From the NCBI RefSeq assembly GCF_014773435.2, contig NZ_JACXAG020000001.1:186001-250000 (forward strand): a stretch of 64,000 nucleotides of DNA, given 5' to 3'. This stretch comes from Polycladospora coralii (GTDB taxonomy: Bacteria > Bacillota > Bacilli > Thermoactinomycetales > Thermoactinomycetaceae). The position numbers were made by a program, and so were the translations under genes. A model generated the notes under the pieces. The model was given only the letters and a program-made list of their open reading frames with translations. It was not told where the DNA came from and did no database searches. The first letter of the stretch is position 1. Each line of letters begins with the position of its first letter. This document shows, in pieces, positions 43,572-51,527 of this stretch.

Positions 43572-45695
43572 TTCTTTGACTAGAGTTAAAAGTCCCAGCT
43601 GTCTTGACAACTCATAATGCAACTCTGTTACACCATGAGTAAAACGGATCATCACTTTTCGTCCTGGTGCTACACCTTCCATGGGCATGACTTTTAAAAC
43701 CAATCCTTCTCCAAATTTAAAGTGATGTAGTTTCATCTCCGGATCAACCACTTCATCAATAAACTTCAAGTGAGGTTGTGATTGGGTTCTGTTCGGAGTA
43801 GTTCTTGTAGGCTTCATAACCTGCTGTTTCATAACACTTGGTGACGCTTCCTGATAGCCAATCTCTTTCAAAAACGGCGAAGGTCCTATTTTTTTTCCTT
43901 GCCTCATTTGACTAACGGATAGATACAGCTCCGTTTTGGCACGTGTCATCCCGACATATAAAAGCCTTCTTTCTTCTTCCCATGCTTCATTTTTTCGATG
44001 CTCCGCTACGTTTAAACTACGACGATGTGGCAATACCATGGCATGTAACCCCATTAAAAAGACGCGATCAAACTCTAATCCTTTTGCTTTATGAAAAGTC
44101 ATGAGATGAACAACTGGATCATGTGGTTGATTCTGAATCACTTTTTTCACATGCTCAATGTGCGCCAACAAGGCTTGTCCATCTTGATGATGACGAGCAG
44201 CAAGCAACAACTCCTCGATCGGTTCTTTTAAAGTTGCTACATCATTTCCTGTATGCTGAGCAAAAGATTCTAAATAACGAAAGTACCCGATTTCCTCACA
44301 AATATAAGCTACTGCTTCTTCTGCACACATTAATGGAATACGTAACAGTTGCTCCTGCAACGTTTTCATATGTTTCTTTTGGTAAGATTCTAATCCAGGT
44401 AATTGAGGTAACACTTCAATTAAACTTACTTGTTGTTTACGTGCCATACTCCAACAAGCGTCTAGCCAATCCGATTGATACAGATATCGCTTCGGCTTAT
44501 TCACAATTTGGGCCAAGGCGTCTAAATCATTGCCATTCATGCTCAACCGTAAATAAGCTAAAATATCTTGAACTTGAAAGCGAGTATAAAAAATACGATC
44601 TCCTTCAGCAATTGAAAAGGGAATCTCTTTGCGAATACACGCATCTACTAGCGCCCGTGCTTGTGTAGAAGTGCGATATAAGATACCTGTATGCATCCCA
44701 TCTCTGAGCTGTTCAATCATTTGAATGGCTTCTTCCTCTTCATCCTGAGGCGAAAGCCATTTAATCGGAGCCCCTTGGATCCCTGTACCCGCGCGTCGTT
44801 TTTGAGCACGATGCTTATTTTGCCTGATTAAGCGGTCACTCACTGCAATAATTTCATCCGTAGAACGATAGTTGGTTTCCAGTACAACTTTACTCACCGA
44901 ATTAAAGTCTTGCTCAAGTTGCAACATAAAACGAGGATGACTGCCTCTAAAACCATAAATGGATTGATCATCATCTCCTACTACAAAAAGCTGTTGATCA
45001 TGCTGACTTAATCGCAATAAGATATCATATTGAATTTGATTAATATCTTGAAACTCATCTACCAATATATGCTGAAATCGCTCTTGCCAGTATATCCTTA
45101 CTTTCTTATCGTCCAATAAGTGATAGGTAGCCATCAAAATGTCATCAAAGTCCCAGTATCGATGTTGCTGTTTCAATTGTTCATAGCCAAAATATATCTT
45201 TTTAAAAATTCTGTTCTTCTCTTTTTTAACTTGTAGTTGCTCTGGTAGAATGCCATTCCCCTTACATAGCCCAATTTGATTCATAAACATGGCCACCTGT
45301 TCATCATCATTGGGTAGTTCATTCTGGGCCAACAACTGGCGTATCCACTCATTTTGCTTAAAGCCACTCGCTAATGTGGGAACCATGATACCCGCAGTAC
45401 GTAGCATTTTAAGAAAAAGGGCATGGAAGGTCCCGATCCAAATTTGATGAATCTGTTTGGGAGAGATTTGCAACAAACGCGCTTTCATTTCATTCGCAGC
45501 ATCACGCGTAAAAGTGACGATCATCAATTGATCAGCAGGCACACCTTGTGCTAGTAAATATAGGACACGTCGTGTTAAAACCGTCGTTTTACCACTACCA
45601 GGTCCAGCAAAAACCACAACGGGTCCTCCATCTGCCACAACAGCCTGAGCTTGTTCTTGATTTAGATCTGCCAAAATCATGGATGATGCATCCAT
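43545..45695 (-). CDS. UvrD/Rep-family (superfamily 1) DNA helicase
   Basis: A 716-aa 3'-5' helicase-like protein. Motifs in order: Q motif LNQEQAQAV, Walker A GPGSGKTT (31-38), Ia TFTRDAANEM, II VDEFQDIN, III VVGDDDQSIYGFRGS, IV ETNYRS, V HKAKGLEFD and VI VGMTRAKTELYLS. It is shorter than PcrA and has a distinct C-terminus, so it may be a PcrA paralog such as YjcD. AGAAGG precedes the ATG. Confidence 0.9.
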   Translation of the reverse strand: MDASSMILADLNQEQAQAVVADGGPVVVFAGPGSGKTTVLTRRVLYLLAQGVPADQLMIVTFTRDAANEMKARLLQISPKQIHQIWIGTFHALFLKMLRTAGIMVPTLASGFKQNEWIRQLLAQNELPNDDEQVAMFMNQIGLCKGNGILPEQLQVKKEKNRIFKKIYFGYEQLKQQHRYWDFDDILMATYHLLDDKKVRIYWQERFQHILVDEFQDINQIQYDILLRLSQHDQQLFVVGDDDQSIYGFRGSHPRFMLQLEQDFNSVSKVVLETNYRSTDEIIAVSDRLIRQNKHRAQKRRAGTGIQGAPIKWLSPQDEEEEAIQMIEQLRDGMHTGILYRTSTQARALVDACIRKEIPFSIAEGDRIFYTRFQVQDILAYLRLSMNGNDLDALAQIVNKPKRYLYQSDWLDACWSMARKQQVSLIEVLPQLPGLESYQKKHMKTLQEQLLRIPLMCAEEAVAYICEEIGYFRYLESFAQHTGNDVATLKEPIEELLLAARHHQDGQALLAHIEHVKKVIQNQPHDPVVHLMTFHKAKGLEFDRVFLMGLHAMVLPHRRSLNVAEHRKNEAWEEERRLLYVGMTRAKTELYLSVSQMRQGKKIGPSPFLKEIGYQEASPSVMKQQVMKPTRTTPNRTQSQPHLKFIDEVVDPEMKLHHFKFGEGLVLKVMPMEGVAPGRKVMIRFTHGVTELHYELSRQLGLLTLVKEATSSVSHG

Positions 45696-45810
45696 TTTTA
45701 TAACCTTCTTTCAACTCCACAATCTTCATACATTCGTTTTTTTGCTAATGTTTCCATGTTACCATATCTCATATGGAATCAAAATGTGTATTTCCCGAAA
45801 TATTTTCGAG

Positions 45811-45839
45811 TTGACAGGTATTAATATTCGTGTTAGAGT
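45811..45839 (+). promoter_or_regulatory. Promoter of the serine T-box operon
   Basis: A perfect TTGACA (45811-45816) and TAGAGT (45834-45839) with 17-bp spacing; the transcript would start just before T-box stem I. Confidence 0.8.
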
Positions 45840-45845
45840 AAGAAT

Positions 45846-46118
45846 CAAATTTTAGATTCTAAATACGACGAAGGAACCAAATATTCTGTTATGAACTTGC
45901 AGAGAGCCGATGTTTGCTGCGATTCGGTAGTTCAATGAATATGGAGCATTCCTGAGTGAAGCGCTGAACATTTAGTAGGCGATTCCGGATGATATCCGTT
46001 ATCAAAATACTCATAATGAAGACTATTTAAGGAATGCTTAAATAGTGAATGAGGGTGGCACCACGAACCTTTCGTCCCTCACCTGCAATTGGGCAGGTGT
46101 GCAGATGGAGGTTTTTTT
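45846..46118 (+). ncRNA. T-box riboswitch, serine specific (specifier AGC)
   Basis: The T-box sequence AGGGTGGCACCACG is at 46052-46065. Stem I is seen as base GGAA/TTCC, an ATTC/GAAT helix and a distal CAGAGAGCCGA element. The 3' side of the internal specifier loop carries AGC (45945-45947) followed by A, a serine codon read by tRNA-Ser(GCU). A terminator with an ACCTGC/GCAGGT stem and GAGG arm followed by T7 ends at 46118. Uncharged tRNA-Ser should allow read-through into the aminotransferase-serA operon. Confidence 0.9.
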
Positions 46119-46148
46119 ATTATTCATTTTAATCCTAGGAGGTATACC

Positions 46149-47303
46149 ATGTTATTTCAAGACAAATTCCAACTTCGTATTCCTGGCCCTACACCCATAC
46201 CACCCCAAGTTCAAATGGCCTTAACCCAGCCGATGATCGGTCATCGCAGTACAACGGCATCCACCTTAATTGAAACGTGTAGTGAGGGCCTTAAACATAT
46301 TTTTGGAACGCAAGAGTCGCCTCTCATTCTAACAAGCAGTGGGACTGCGGCACTTGAAGCTGCAGCCATTAATGCACTTATGCCTGGCGACGAAGCGATT
46401 GTGATCGTGACGGGTGCATTTGGCGATCGGTTTGCTAAGATCTTAAAACGTTATCAAATTAAAGTGCACCGTCTTGAAATTCCTTGGGGACATGCTTGCG
46501 ATCCCCATCAAATACAAACATTTCTAGAAGCACATCCTCAAACAAGTGCCGTATTTATGACCTACTGTGAAACCTCTACAGGGGTATTAAATCCCATTTC
46601 ATTGCTTGCACGAACCATTCGTCAACAATCTGATGCACTTATTATTGTTGATGCGGTGAGTTGCTTAGGCGCTGTCCCAAGCTTAGTCGATCAATGGGGA
46701 ATCGACATCATGGTATCTGGCTCACAAAAAGCATTGATGCTTCCGCCTGGTCTCGCCTTCGTTACCGTTAGTCAACGCGCTTGGCCGATCATTGAACAGA
46801 ACCCAACCCCACGCTTCTATCTAGACTTACACGCATATCGCAAACAACTTGAAAACCAAACGACACCATATACCCCCGCCCTGAATCTATTATTCGGATT
46901 AGAGGCCGCTTTAACACAAATTGAAACTGAGGGATTACCGCAAGTTTTTACGCGACACCAAACGTTAAAGCGGATGACCCGTGCAGGCTTAGAAGCCATT
47001 GGTTTTGAGTTGATGACGTCTGAAAGAGATGCATCCCCCACTGTTACATCTGTATCTGGCCATAAACAAGCGATCCATACAGAACAACTAAGAAGCTTAT
47101 TAAAGGAAATGCATGTCCATGTTGCTGGTGGTCAACAGCATATGAAAGGAAAAATATTCAGGATTGGACATATGGGATATTGTGATGGTTTTGATATTTT
47201 AACCACTTTAGCAGCCATTGAAATGGCGCTTACAAAAATGGGCATAACAATCGAATTAGGAAGTAGCGTCCGAACCGCACAGGAGGTATGGATCCATGCA
47301 TAA
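46149..47303 (+). CDS. Class V aminotransferase, probable phosphoserine-forming step of serine synthesis
   Basis: PLP enzyme of 384 aa, start chosen at CTAGGAGG-ATG. The PLP lysine is Lys194 in SGSQKALMLPPG, with SSGTAALEAA for cofactor binding and VDAVSCLGA before it. It belongs to the alanine/serine-glyoxylate aminotransferase branch, not to classical SerC. Because it is co-transcribed with serA behind a serine T-box, transamination of 3-phosphohydroxypyruvate is the most likely role; this is inferred from context. The reading frame overlaps serA by 8 nt. Confidence 0.85.
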   Translation: MLFQDKFQLRIPGPTPIPPQVQMALTQPMIGHRSTTASTLIETCSEGLKHIFGTQESPLILTSSGTAALEAAAINALMPGDEAIVIVTGAFGDRFAKILKRYQIKVHRLEIPWGHACDPHQIQTFLEAHPQTSAVFMTYCETSTGVLNPISLLARTIRQQSDALIIVDAVSCLGAVPSLVDQWGIDIMVSGSQKALMLPPGLAFVTVSQRAWPIIEQNPTPRFYLDLHAYRKQLENQTTPYTPALNLLFGLEAALTQIETEGLPQVFTRHQTLKRMTRAGLEAIGFELMTSERDASPTVTSVSGHKQAIHTEQLRSLLKEMHVHVAGGQQHMKGKIFRIGHMGYCDGFDILTTLAAIEMALTKMGITIELGSSVRTAQEVWIHA

Positions 47304-48876
47304 GGTTTATATTACTGATCCACTTAGCGATCAAGGTATTGAGAAACTACTACAAGCTGACGATATTGAAGTGATACGCAGATACGACCTCACCCCTAAC
47401 CAATTATTAGAAGAAATAGCAGATGCCGATGCTTTATTGGTTCGAAGCCAAACACAAGTGACAGAACAAGTGATTGCACAGGCGCCACGATTAAAGGTTA
47501 TCGCTCGTGCTGGAGTCGGAGTAGATAATATTGATATCCCTGCCGCCACCCAAAAAGGCGTCATCGTCGTCAACGCACCTGATGGGAATACGATATCCAC
47601 GGCTGAACACACCTTTGCCATGTTACTGTCACTATCTCGTAATATTCCACAAGCTTATCACTCCATCCTGCAAGGAAAATGGAATCGAAAAGCGTTTGTC
47701 GGCATTGAGCTCAAATCAAAAACATTAAGTATTATCGGACTAGGTCGAATCGGAGCCGAGCTTGCCAAAAGAGCTAAGGCATTTCGGATGGAAGTGATGG
47801 CGTACGATCCGTATCTGACGAAGGAACGTGCAGAAGAGCTGGGTGTAAAAAAAGCATCCTTTGATGAAGCAATTCGTTATGCGGATTATATTACGGTTCA
47901 CACTCCACTCACCAAAGAAACCAAACATTTCATTAACGCTGATACCTTTCAAAACATGAAGCAAAATGTGCGCATTTTAAACTGTGCACGCGGCGGAATT
48001 ATTGATGAAACCGCACTTTACGAAGCCATTAAAGCTGGTAAGGTAGCCGGAGCAGCACTTGACGTTTTTGAAGATGAGCCACCTATACAAAATCCATTAC
48101 TTGAGCTCCCCCAAGTGATTGCTACACCCCATTTAGGTGCTTCTACTATAGAAGCACAAGAGAATGTAGCCATTGATGTGTCCGAAGAAGTGATTCGCAT
48201 CTTACGCAATCAACCATTTAAAAATGCAGTAAATTTACCTTCGGTTCCTGCTGAATTGCAACAAAAATTACAACCTTACCAAGAATTAGCTGAAAAGCTA
48301 GGCTCCTTCTTGGCTCAAATCACACCTGGAGCACCAACTAAGATTACATTCACCTATGCTGGAGAGATTACCGCATTGGATATTGCGCCTCTTACCCGTA
48401 CCATCTTAAAAGGCTTACTGTCCCATTCCTTGGCAAGCGTCAACGATGTCAATGCCCCCCATTTAGCACAACAACGTGGCATACAATTAATTGAACAAAA
48501 AACTTCTCATACACATGGATTTACACAAATCATTCATGTCGAGATGGAAACGAGTCGAGGGAGTCACCGTATTGCAGGAACACTGATCAATGGTTTTGGT
48601 GCACGCATTACGAAAATAGATGATTATTCTGTCGATGTCACACCTCGTGGCAATCTCCTTTATATCAGGCACCAAGATATTCCAGGTGCGATTGGGAAGG
48701 TAGGTATGTTTTTAGGACAACAAGGTGTCAATATTGCCACAATGCAAGTAGGTAGACTTACCCTTGGTGGACAGGCGATAATGGTACTGCGCATGGACCG
48801 CCCACTGACTGCTCCTATTTTAAATGAATTCACACAAATACCCAACTTCGAAGAAGTGATTGAGATTACGTTATAA
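47296..48876 (+). CDS. serA: D-3-phosphoglycerate dehydrogenase
   Basis: First committed step of serine synthesis. The NAD loop GLGRIGAELAKRAK, the ARAGVGVDNID segment, the catalytic arginine region NCARGGIIDE and the histidine in ATPHLGAST are present. The length of 526 aa is the long form with an intervening (ASB) domain and a C-terminal ACT domain (from YIRHQDIPGAIGKVG), which usually gives serine feedback. RNA control by the T-box and likely allosteric control are thus combined. Confidence 0.96.
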   Translation: MHKVYITDPLSDQGIEKLLQADDIEVIRRYDLTPNQLLEEIADADALLVRSQTQVTEQVIAQAPRLKVIARAGVGVDNIDIPAATQKGVIVVNAPDGNTISTAEHTFAMLLSLSRNIPQAYHSILQGKWNRKAFVGIELKSKTLSIIGLGRIGAELAKRAKAFRMEVMAYDPYLTKERAEELGVKKASFDEAIRYADYITVHTPLTKETKHFINADTFQNMKQNVRILNCARGGIIDETALYEAIKAGKVAGAALDVFEDEPPIQNPLLELPQVIATPHLGASTIEAQENVAIDVSEEVIRILRNQPFKNAVNLPSVPAELQQKLQPYQELAEKLGSFLAQITPGAPTKITFTYAGEITALDIAPLTRTILKGLLSHSLASVNDVNAPHLAQQRGIQLIEQKTSHTHGFTQIIHVEMETSRGSHRIAGTLINGFGARITKIDDYSVDVTPRGNLLYIRHQDIPGAIGKVGMFLGQQGVNIATMQVGRLTLGGQAIMVLRMDRPLTAPILNEFTQIPNFEEVIEITL

Positions 48877-48898
48877 TAGAGGAGGGGGGAAGGCAGTG

Positions 48899-49099
48899 AT
48901 GTTAATGATTCAGAATGAGGAAATGCCTCCCCGTCTTCACTTAGCGAAGCCTAAAAAACGAGCAATCCGTTTAACCAATCGGGATTTTTGGCAGTGCAGA
49001 CTTTTCAGCTGCTTTGCAAGGCAAAAGTGCATAGCGTGCAAAATACACGACGATCCAATGGAAAAAAACATGAAAATCAGCACACATGGGAGGATGTGA
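48899..49099 (+). CDS. Possible 66-aa cysteine-containing protein
   Basis: The frame starts with ATG behind a strong GAGGAGGGGG about 9 nt upstream and fills the gap between serA and the SDR gene almost exactly. The product is basic, with cysteines in WQCRLFSCF and KCIACK, and no membrane span. It is not recognised and could be a chance frame whose ribosome binding site is fortuitous. Confidence 0.35.
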   Translation: MLMIQNEEMPPRLHLAKPKKRAIRLTNRDFWQCRLFSCFARQKCIACKIHDDPMEKNMKISTHGRM

Positions 49100-49104
49100 G
49101 TTAA

Positions 49105-49788
49105 TTGCAAGATTTAACGGAAAAAGTGGCCATTGTAACAGGAGCGAGTCGAGGGCTCGGAAAAGCAATATGTAAGCGGTTAGCTGAAGCGAAAGTAACT
49201 GTGATCGCTGCTGCACGATCATTTGATGATCTAAAACAGCTTACCACTTCTTACCCTGATCAGATTACACCGATAGCTTGTGATGTTACAGATCCGAAGC
49301 AGGTTGAAAATTTGATCCATTCGACCATGACCATGCACAAACAAATCGATATCCTGATTAATAATGCAGGTATCGGTCGATTTGCACCCGTAGACGAGTT
49401 AAGCACGGAAGACTTCTCGCTCATGTTAGATGTCAACTTAAAAGGCACCTTCTTCACTTGTAAGTACAGTATCCCACATTTAAAAAAGAGCAAAGGACAT
49501 ATCCTCAATATTTCAAGCATCGCTGGAATTGAATCATTTGCGAGCGGAGGTGGTTACTGCGCCTCCAAATTTGGCGTAATGGCTTTATCTGATGCTTTAC
49601 GGATGGAATTAAAGTCACATCATGTAAAAGTATCCACTTTTTGTCCCGGCTCTATCAAAACGGATTTTGGCCGCTATAAAGATTACGCACTTGAACCGGA
49701 ACAAGTAGCCGAATCGATCTATCAGATCGTTGCAGCTGATCCGGGTGTCATCATGAATCAAGTCGTCATGCGCCCACTCGTCCCATAA
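49105..49788 (+). CDS. Short-chain dehydrogenase/reductase (SDR)
   Basis: A 227-aa classical SDR. The nucleotide motif TGASRGLG is at residues 12-19, NNAG near 86, and the catalytic Ser-Tyr-Lys is in ISSIAG and YCASK. Start is TTG behind GGGAGG. Similar to FabG-like 3-oxoacyl-ACP reductases and YoxD-type proteins; the substrate is unknown. It lies downstream of serA without an obvious terminator in between, so it may be co-transcribed under the serine T-box. Confidence 0.85.
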   Translation: MQDLTEKVAIVTGASRGLGKAICKRLAEAKVTVIAAARSFDDLKQLTTSYPDQITPIACDVTDPKQVENLIHSTMTMHKQIDILINNAGIGRFAPVDELSTEDFSLMLDVNLKGTFFTCKYSIPHLKKSKGHILNISSIAGIESFASGGGYCASKFGVMALSDALRMELKSHHVKVSTFCPGSIKTDFGRYKDYALEPEQVAESIYQIVAADPGVIMNQVVMRPLVP

Positions 49789-49840
49789 TAAGAAAAAGCA
49801 TGTGATCTCTGGTAAGGGGTCACATGCTTTTTCTTATTAT
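49785..49840. terminator. Terminator with 21-bp perfect stem after the SDR gene
   Basis: 49785-49805 and 49820-49840 are exact inverted repeats (core AAAAAGCATGTGA) around a 14-nt loop; it can serve both strands. Confidence 0.85.
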
Positions 49841-49891
49841 GATTGGAATCAAATTCGACAACTTCCTGCCACACGCCCGTACATACTAAGC

Positions 49892-50242
49892 TTATAAATG
49901 AGTTAAAATATTGACTAGTTTCCCAAAAGGATCTCTCACATAAAAACGCCGAACCCCCCATGGTTCTGTAGTCGGTCCATACACAATTGGAACTCCATTA
50001 TCTTTTATTCGAGTAAGAACTTCGTCGAGGTTATCAACTTCAATTGACAAATCAGGTACTGGTGTGCCCGATCCTCCCTCAGATAAAAAACTGATTTGAA
50101 CGGCCATTTTCTCATCAGATCCATATGTTGCAATAAATCCATGGTCCATTAAGTGATCAAGTCCTAGTATTTTCTCGTAAAAGTGCCTTGCTTTAGAAGT
50201 ATGCTGCGTTTCAATATTTGCGACAATTCGCTTGACTTTCAA
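49892..50242 (-). CDS. VOC-family (glyoxalase/bleomycin resistance-like) protein
   Basis: A 116-aa single VOC module with the beta-alpha-beta pattern: FYEKILGL near residue 22 and the C-terminal RRFYVRDPFGKLVNIL, where DPFGxLV is the usual motif. Metal ligands cannot be assigned with certainty. Start is TTG, 6 nt after GGAGGT. Function unknown; members include thiol transferases and dioxygenases. Confidence 0.85.
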   Translation of the reverse strand: MKVKRIVANIETQHTSKARHFYEKILGLDHLMDHGFIATYGSDEKMAVQISFLSEGGSGTPVPDLSIEVDNLDEVLTRIKDNGVPIVYGPTTEPWGVRRFYVRDPFGKLVNILTHL

Positions 50243-50960
50243 TGCTACACCTCCATGGTATTTTGCATATTCGTTTTCTTGTTACGCCTCAAATCTGCCT
50301 AATGTAGATGATAACTTCCAGATTACCATTTCAGAAACCTTCAATAAATTCAATAAAAATTGCGTAACCCTTCTTAATTTCACGAATACAAAAAGTTCCT
50401 TTGACAAGATAGTCCATCCCCTACTAGATCACTATTTAAAAAATGAGTATTAAAAAATATACCCTTTTCTGTAAGATTGGGGTAGAGATTAGATACCCTA
50501 ACGCATAAAAAGTAGAAAACGTCCTAACAGATCGTGCAGACCGAATCCATTGACTAACAAATCGTTATCATTTCGTATTTCTGAACTACTCACTACCTAC
50601 GCTAACATCTCGTTTCATGGGGCGGCTACTGCCGTCTCCTCCACGAAAGCTCATACCGTAAGGTGTTCCGAGCCACGTTCACATCACAATGTGCGATGGG
50701 TACGCTTTTTTTACAATCTGTCCAGATACTGAATGTGTTTACTTGCTTACCAGCCCATTCTGCCTTGTAAGTCGTGAACTGAATTAATATTCTCCAATTT
50801 ATACATAGGCATCTAAATTGGCATCAACTAGGTTGATATCATCATACCCAAGGTGTTGTTCAACAAATAAATCCACTTCCCTACACCACCTTTTATTTAG
50901 TATGTTTATGCATATACCAAATAAGCACCTCTGTCATTTAATAATGATGGAGGTGCTTAT
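50243..50960. other. 718-bp gene-poor region with a decayed insertion
   Basis: No intact gene. The minus strand at about 50630-50705 resembles the end of a TnpB/OrfB gene (see separate entry). The remainder is AT-rich with many stops on both strands, and its right end is the hairpin of the next gene. Confidence 0.55.
50630..50705 (-). pseudogene. Probable remnant of an IS200/IS605-type tnpB (OrfB) C-terminus
   Basis: Translation of the minus strand gives HCDVNVARNTLRYELSWRRRQ in two pieces (HCDVNVARNTLRYELS, then WRRRQ and stop). This resembles the DRDVNAARNIL segment near the end of TnpB nucleases, which carries the last catalytic aspartate. Only about 20 residues are recognisable; upstream sequence has stops in all frames. 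No terminal repeats were identified. Confidence 0.45.
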
Positions 50961-50962
50961 TT
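50919..50962 (+). promoter_or_regulatory. Hairpin that sequesters the ribosome binding site of the 50964 gene
   Basis: AAATAAGCACCTC (50919-50931) is the exact complement of GAGGTGCTTATTT (50950-50962); an inner TCATT/AATGA stem (50934-50938, 50943-50947) closes a TAAT loop. The right arm contains the GGAGGTG ribosome binding site and ends 1 nt before the ATG. Translation of the downstream gene should need this stem to be opened. With its T-rich end it could also act as a terminator. Confidence 0.6.
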
Positions 50963-50963
50963 G

Positions 50964-51383
50964 ATGCAAAATCCAATAGATATTCGCTTTAAAGTAATTC
51001 AAATCAAACAACGAGCAGAGAATGGGGATCCATGTGGTGGGAAAATGTGCTTTGATTGCCCTGACCCACCCTGTATTTGTAATGGAAATTTAGATGTATG
51101 TTATAGCCCTAATGATGTGGTGACCGTTCAAAATGCAAATGTCAAAGTGATGAGAAAAAGAAGGAAAACCCAGCTGATTATGCGACCAAGTAATAGAGCT
51201 CAGTTTACGTTAATTAGCAATCCAGCTAAAGGAAAGCTGTTGATACGTACATTTAGGTTTCCAAACAAAAAAAATCCAGACCAAACAAGAGCATTTATTC
51301 AAATAACGAAATCTAAGAAAGTGATTCAACGAACAATCTTCTTTGATTCTGCCAATAAAAAAATAAAAAGACATTGCAAATAA
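50964..51383 (+). CDS. Protein of unknown function with cysteine-rich N-terminal part
   Basis: Not recognised. The 139-aa product has six cysteines between about residues 23 and 46 (spaced as C..C..C, CICNGN and VC), suggesting a metal site or disulfides, then a very basic domain (KVMRKRRKTQ; many Lys) with beta-like pattern. No signal peptide. The ATG has GGAGGT 9 nt upstream, within a stable hairpin. It lies in the accessory segment beside a tnpB remnant. Confidence 0.65.
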   Translation: MQNPIDIRFKVIQIKQRAENGDPCGGKMCFDCPDPPCICNGNLDVCYSPNDVVTVQNANVKVMRKRRKTQLIMRPSNRAQFTLISNPAKGKLLIRTFRFPNKKNPDQTRAFIQITKSKKVIQRTIFFDSANKKIKRHCK

Positions 51384-51483
51384 TAATTTGAATAGCATCT
51401 ATCGTTTTTATAATGAAGAGGTCGATACTTCATCATATGCGAATATGAGCATGTCACATGAGGTAATTTATTTTAAGAGGTTG

Positions 51484-51520
51484 GAATTGTCGTGAGATGG
51501 TAACCTTCTCACGACAATTC
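51484..51520. terminator. Hairpin after resE
   Basis: 14-bp perfect arms GAATTGTCGTGAGA / TCTCACGACAATTC around a 9-nt loop, 8 nt past the resE stop. No clear T run on the minus strand, so termination is less certain. Confidence 0.5.
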
Positions 51521-51527
51521 TCATACC

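Noticed and set aside
46089-46148. Longer start of the class V aminotransferase
   Set aside because: The extra codons are the T-box terminator; AGGAGG stands before ATG 46149.
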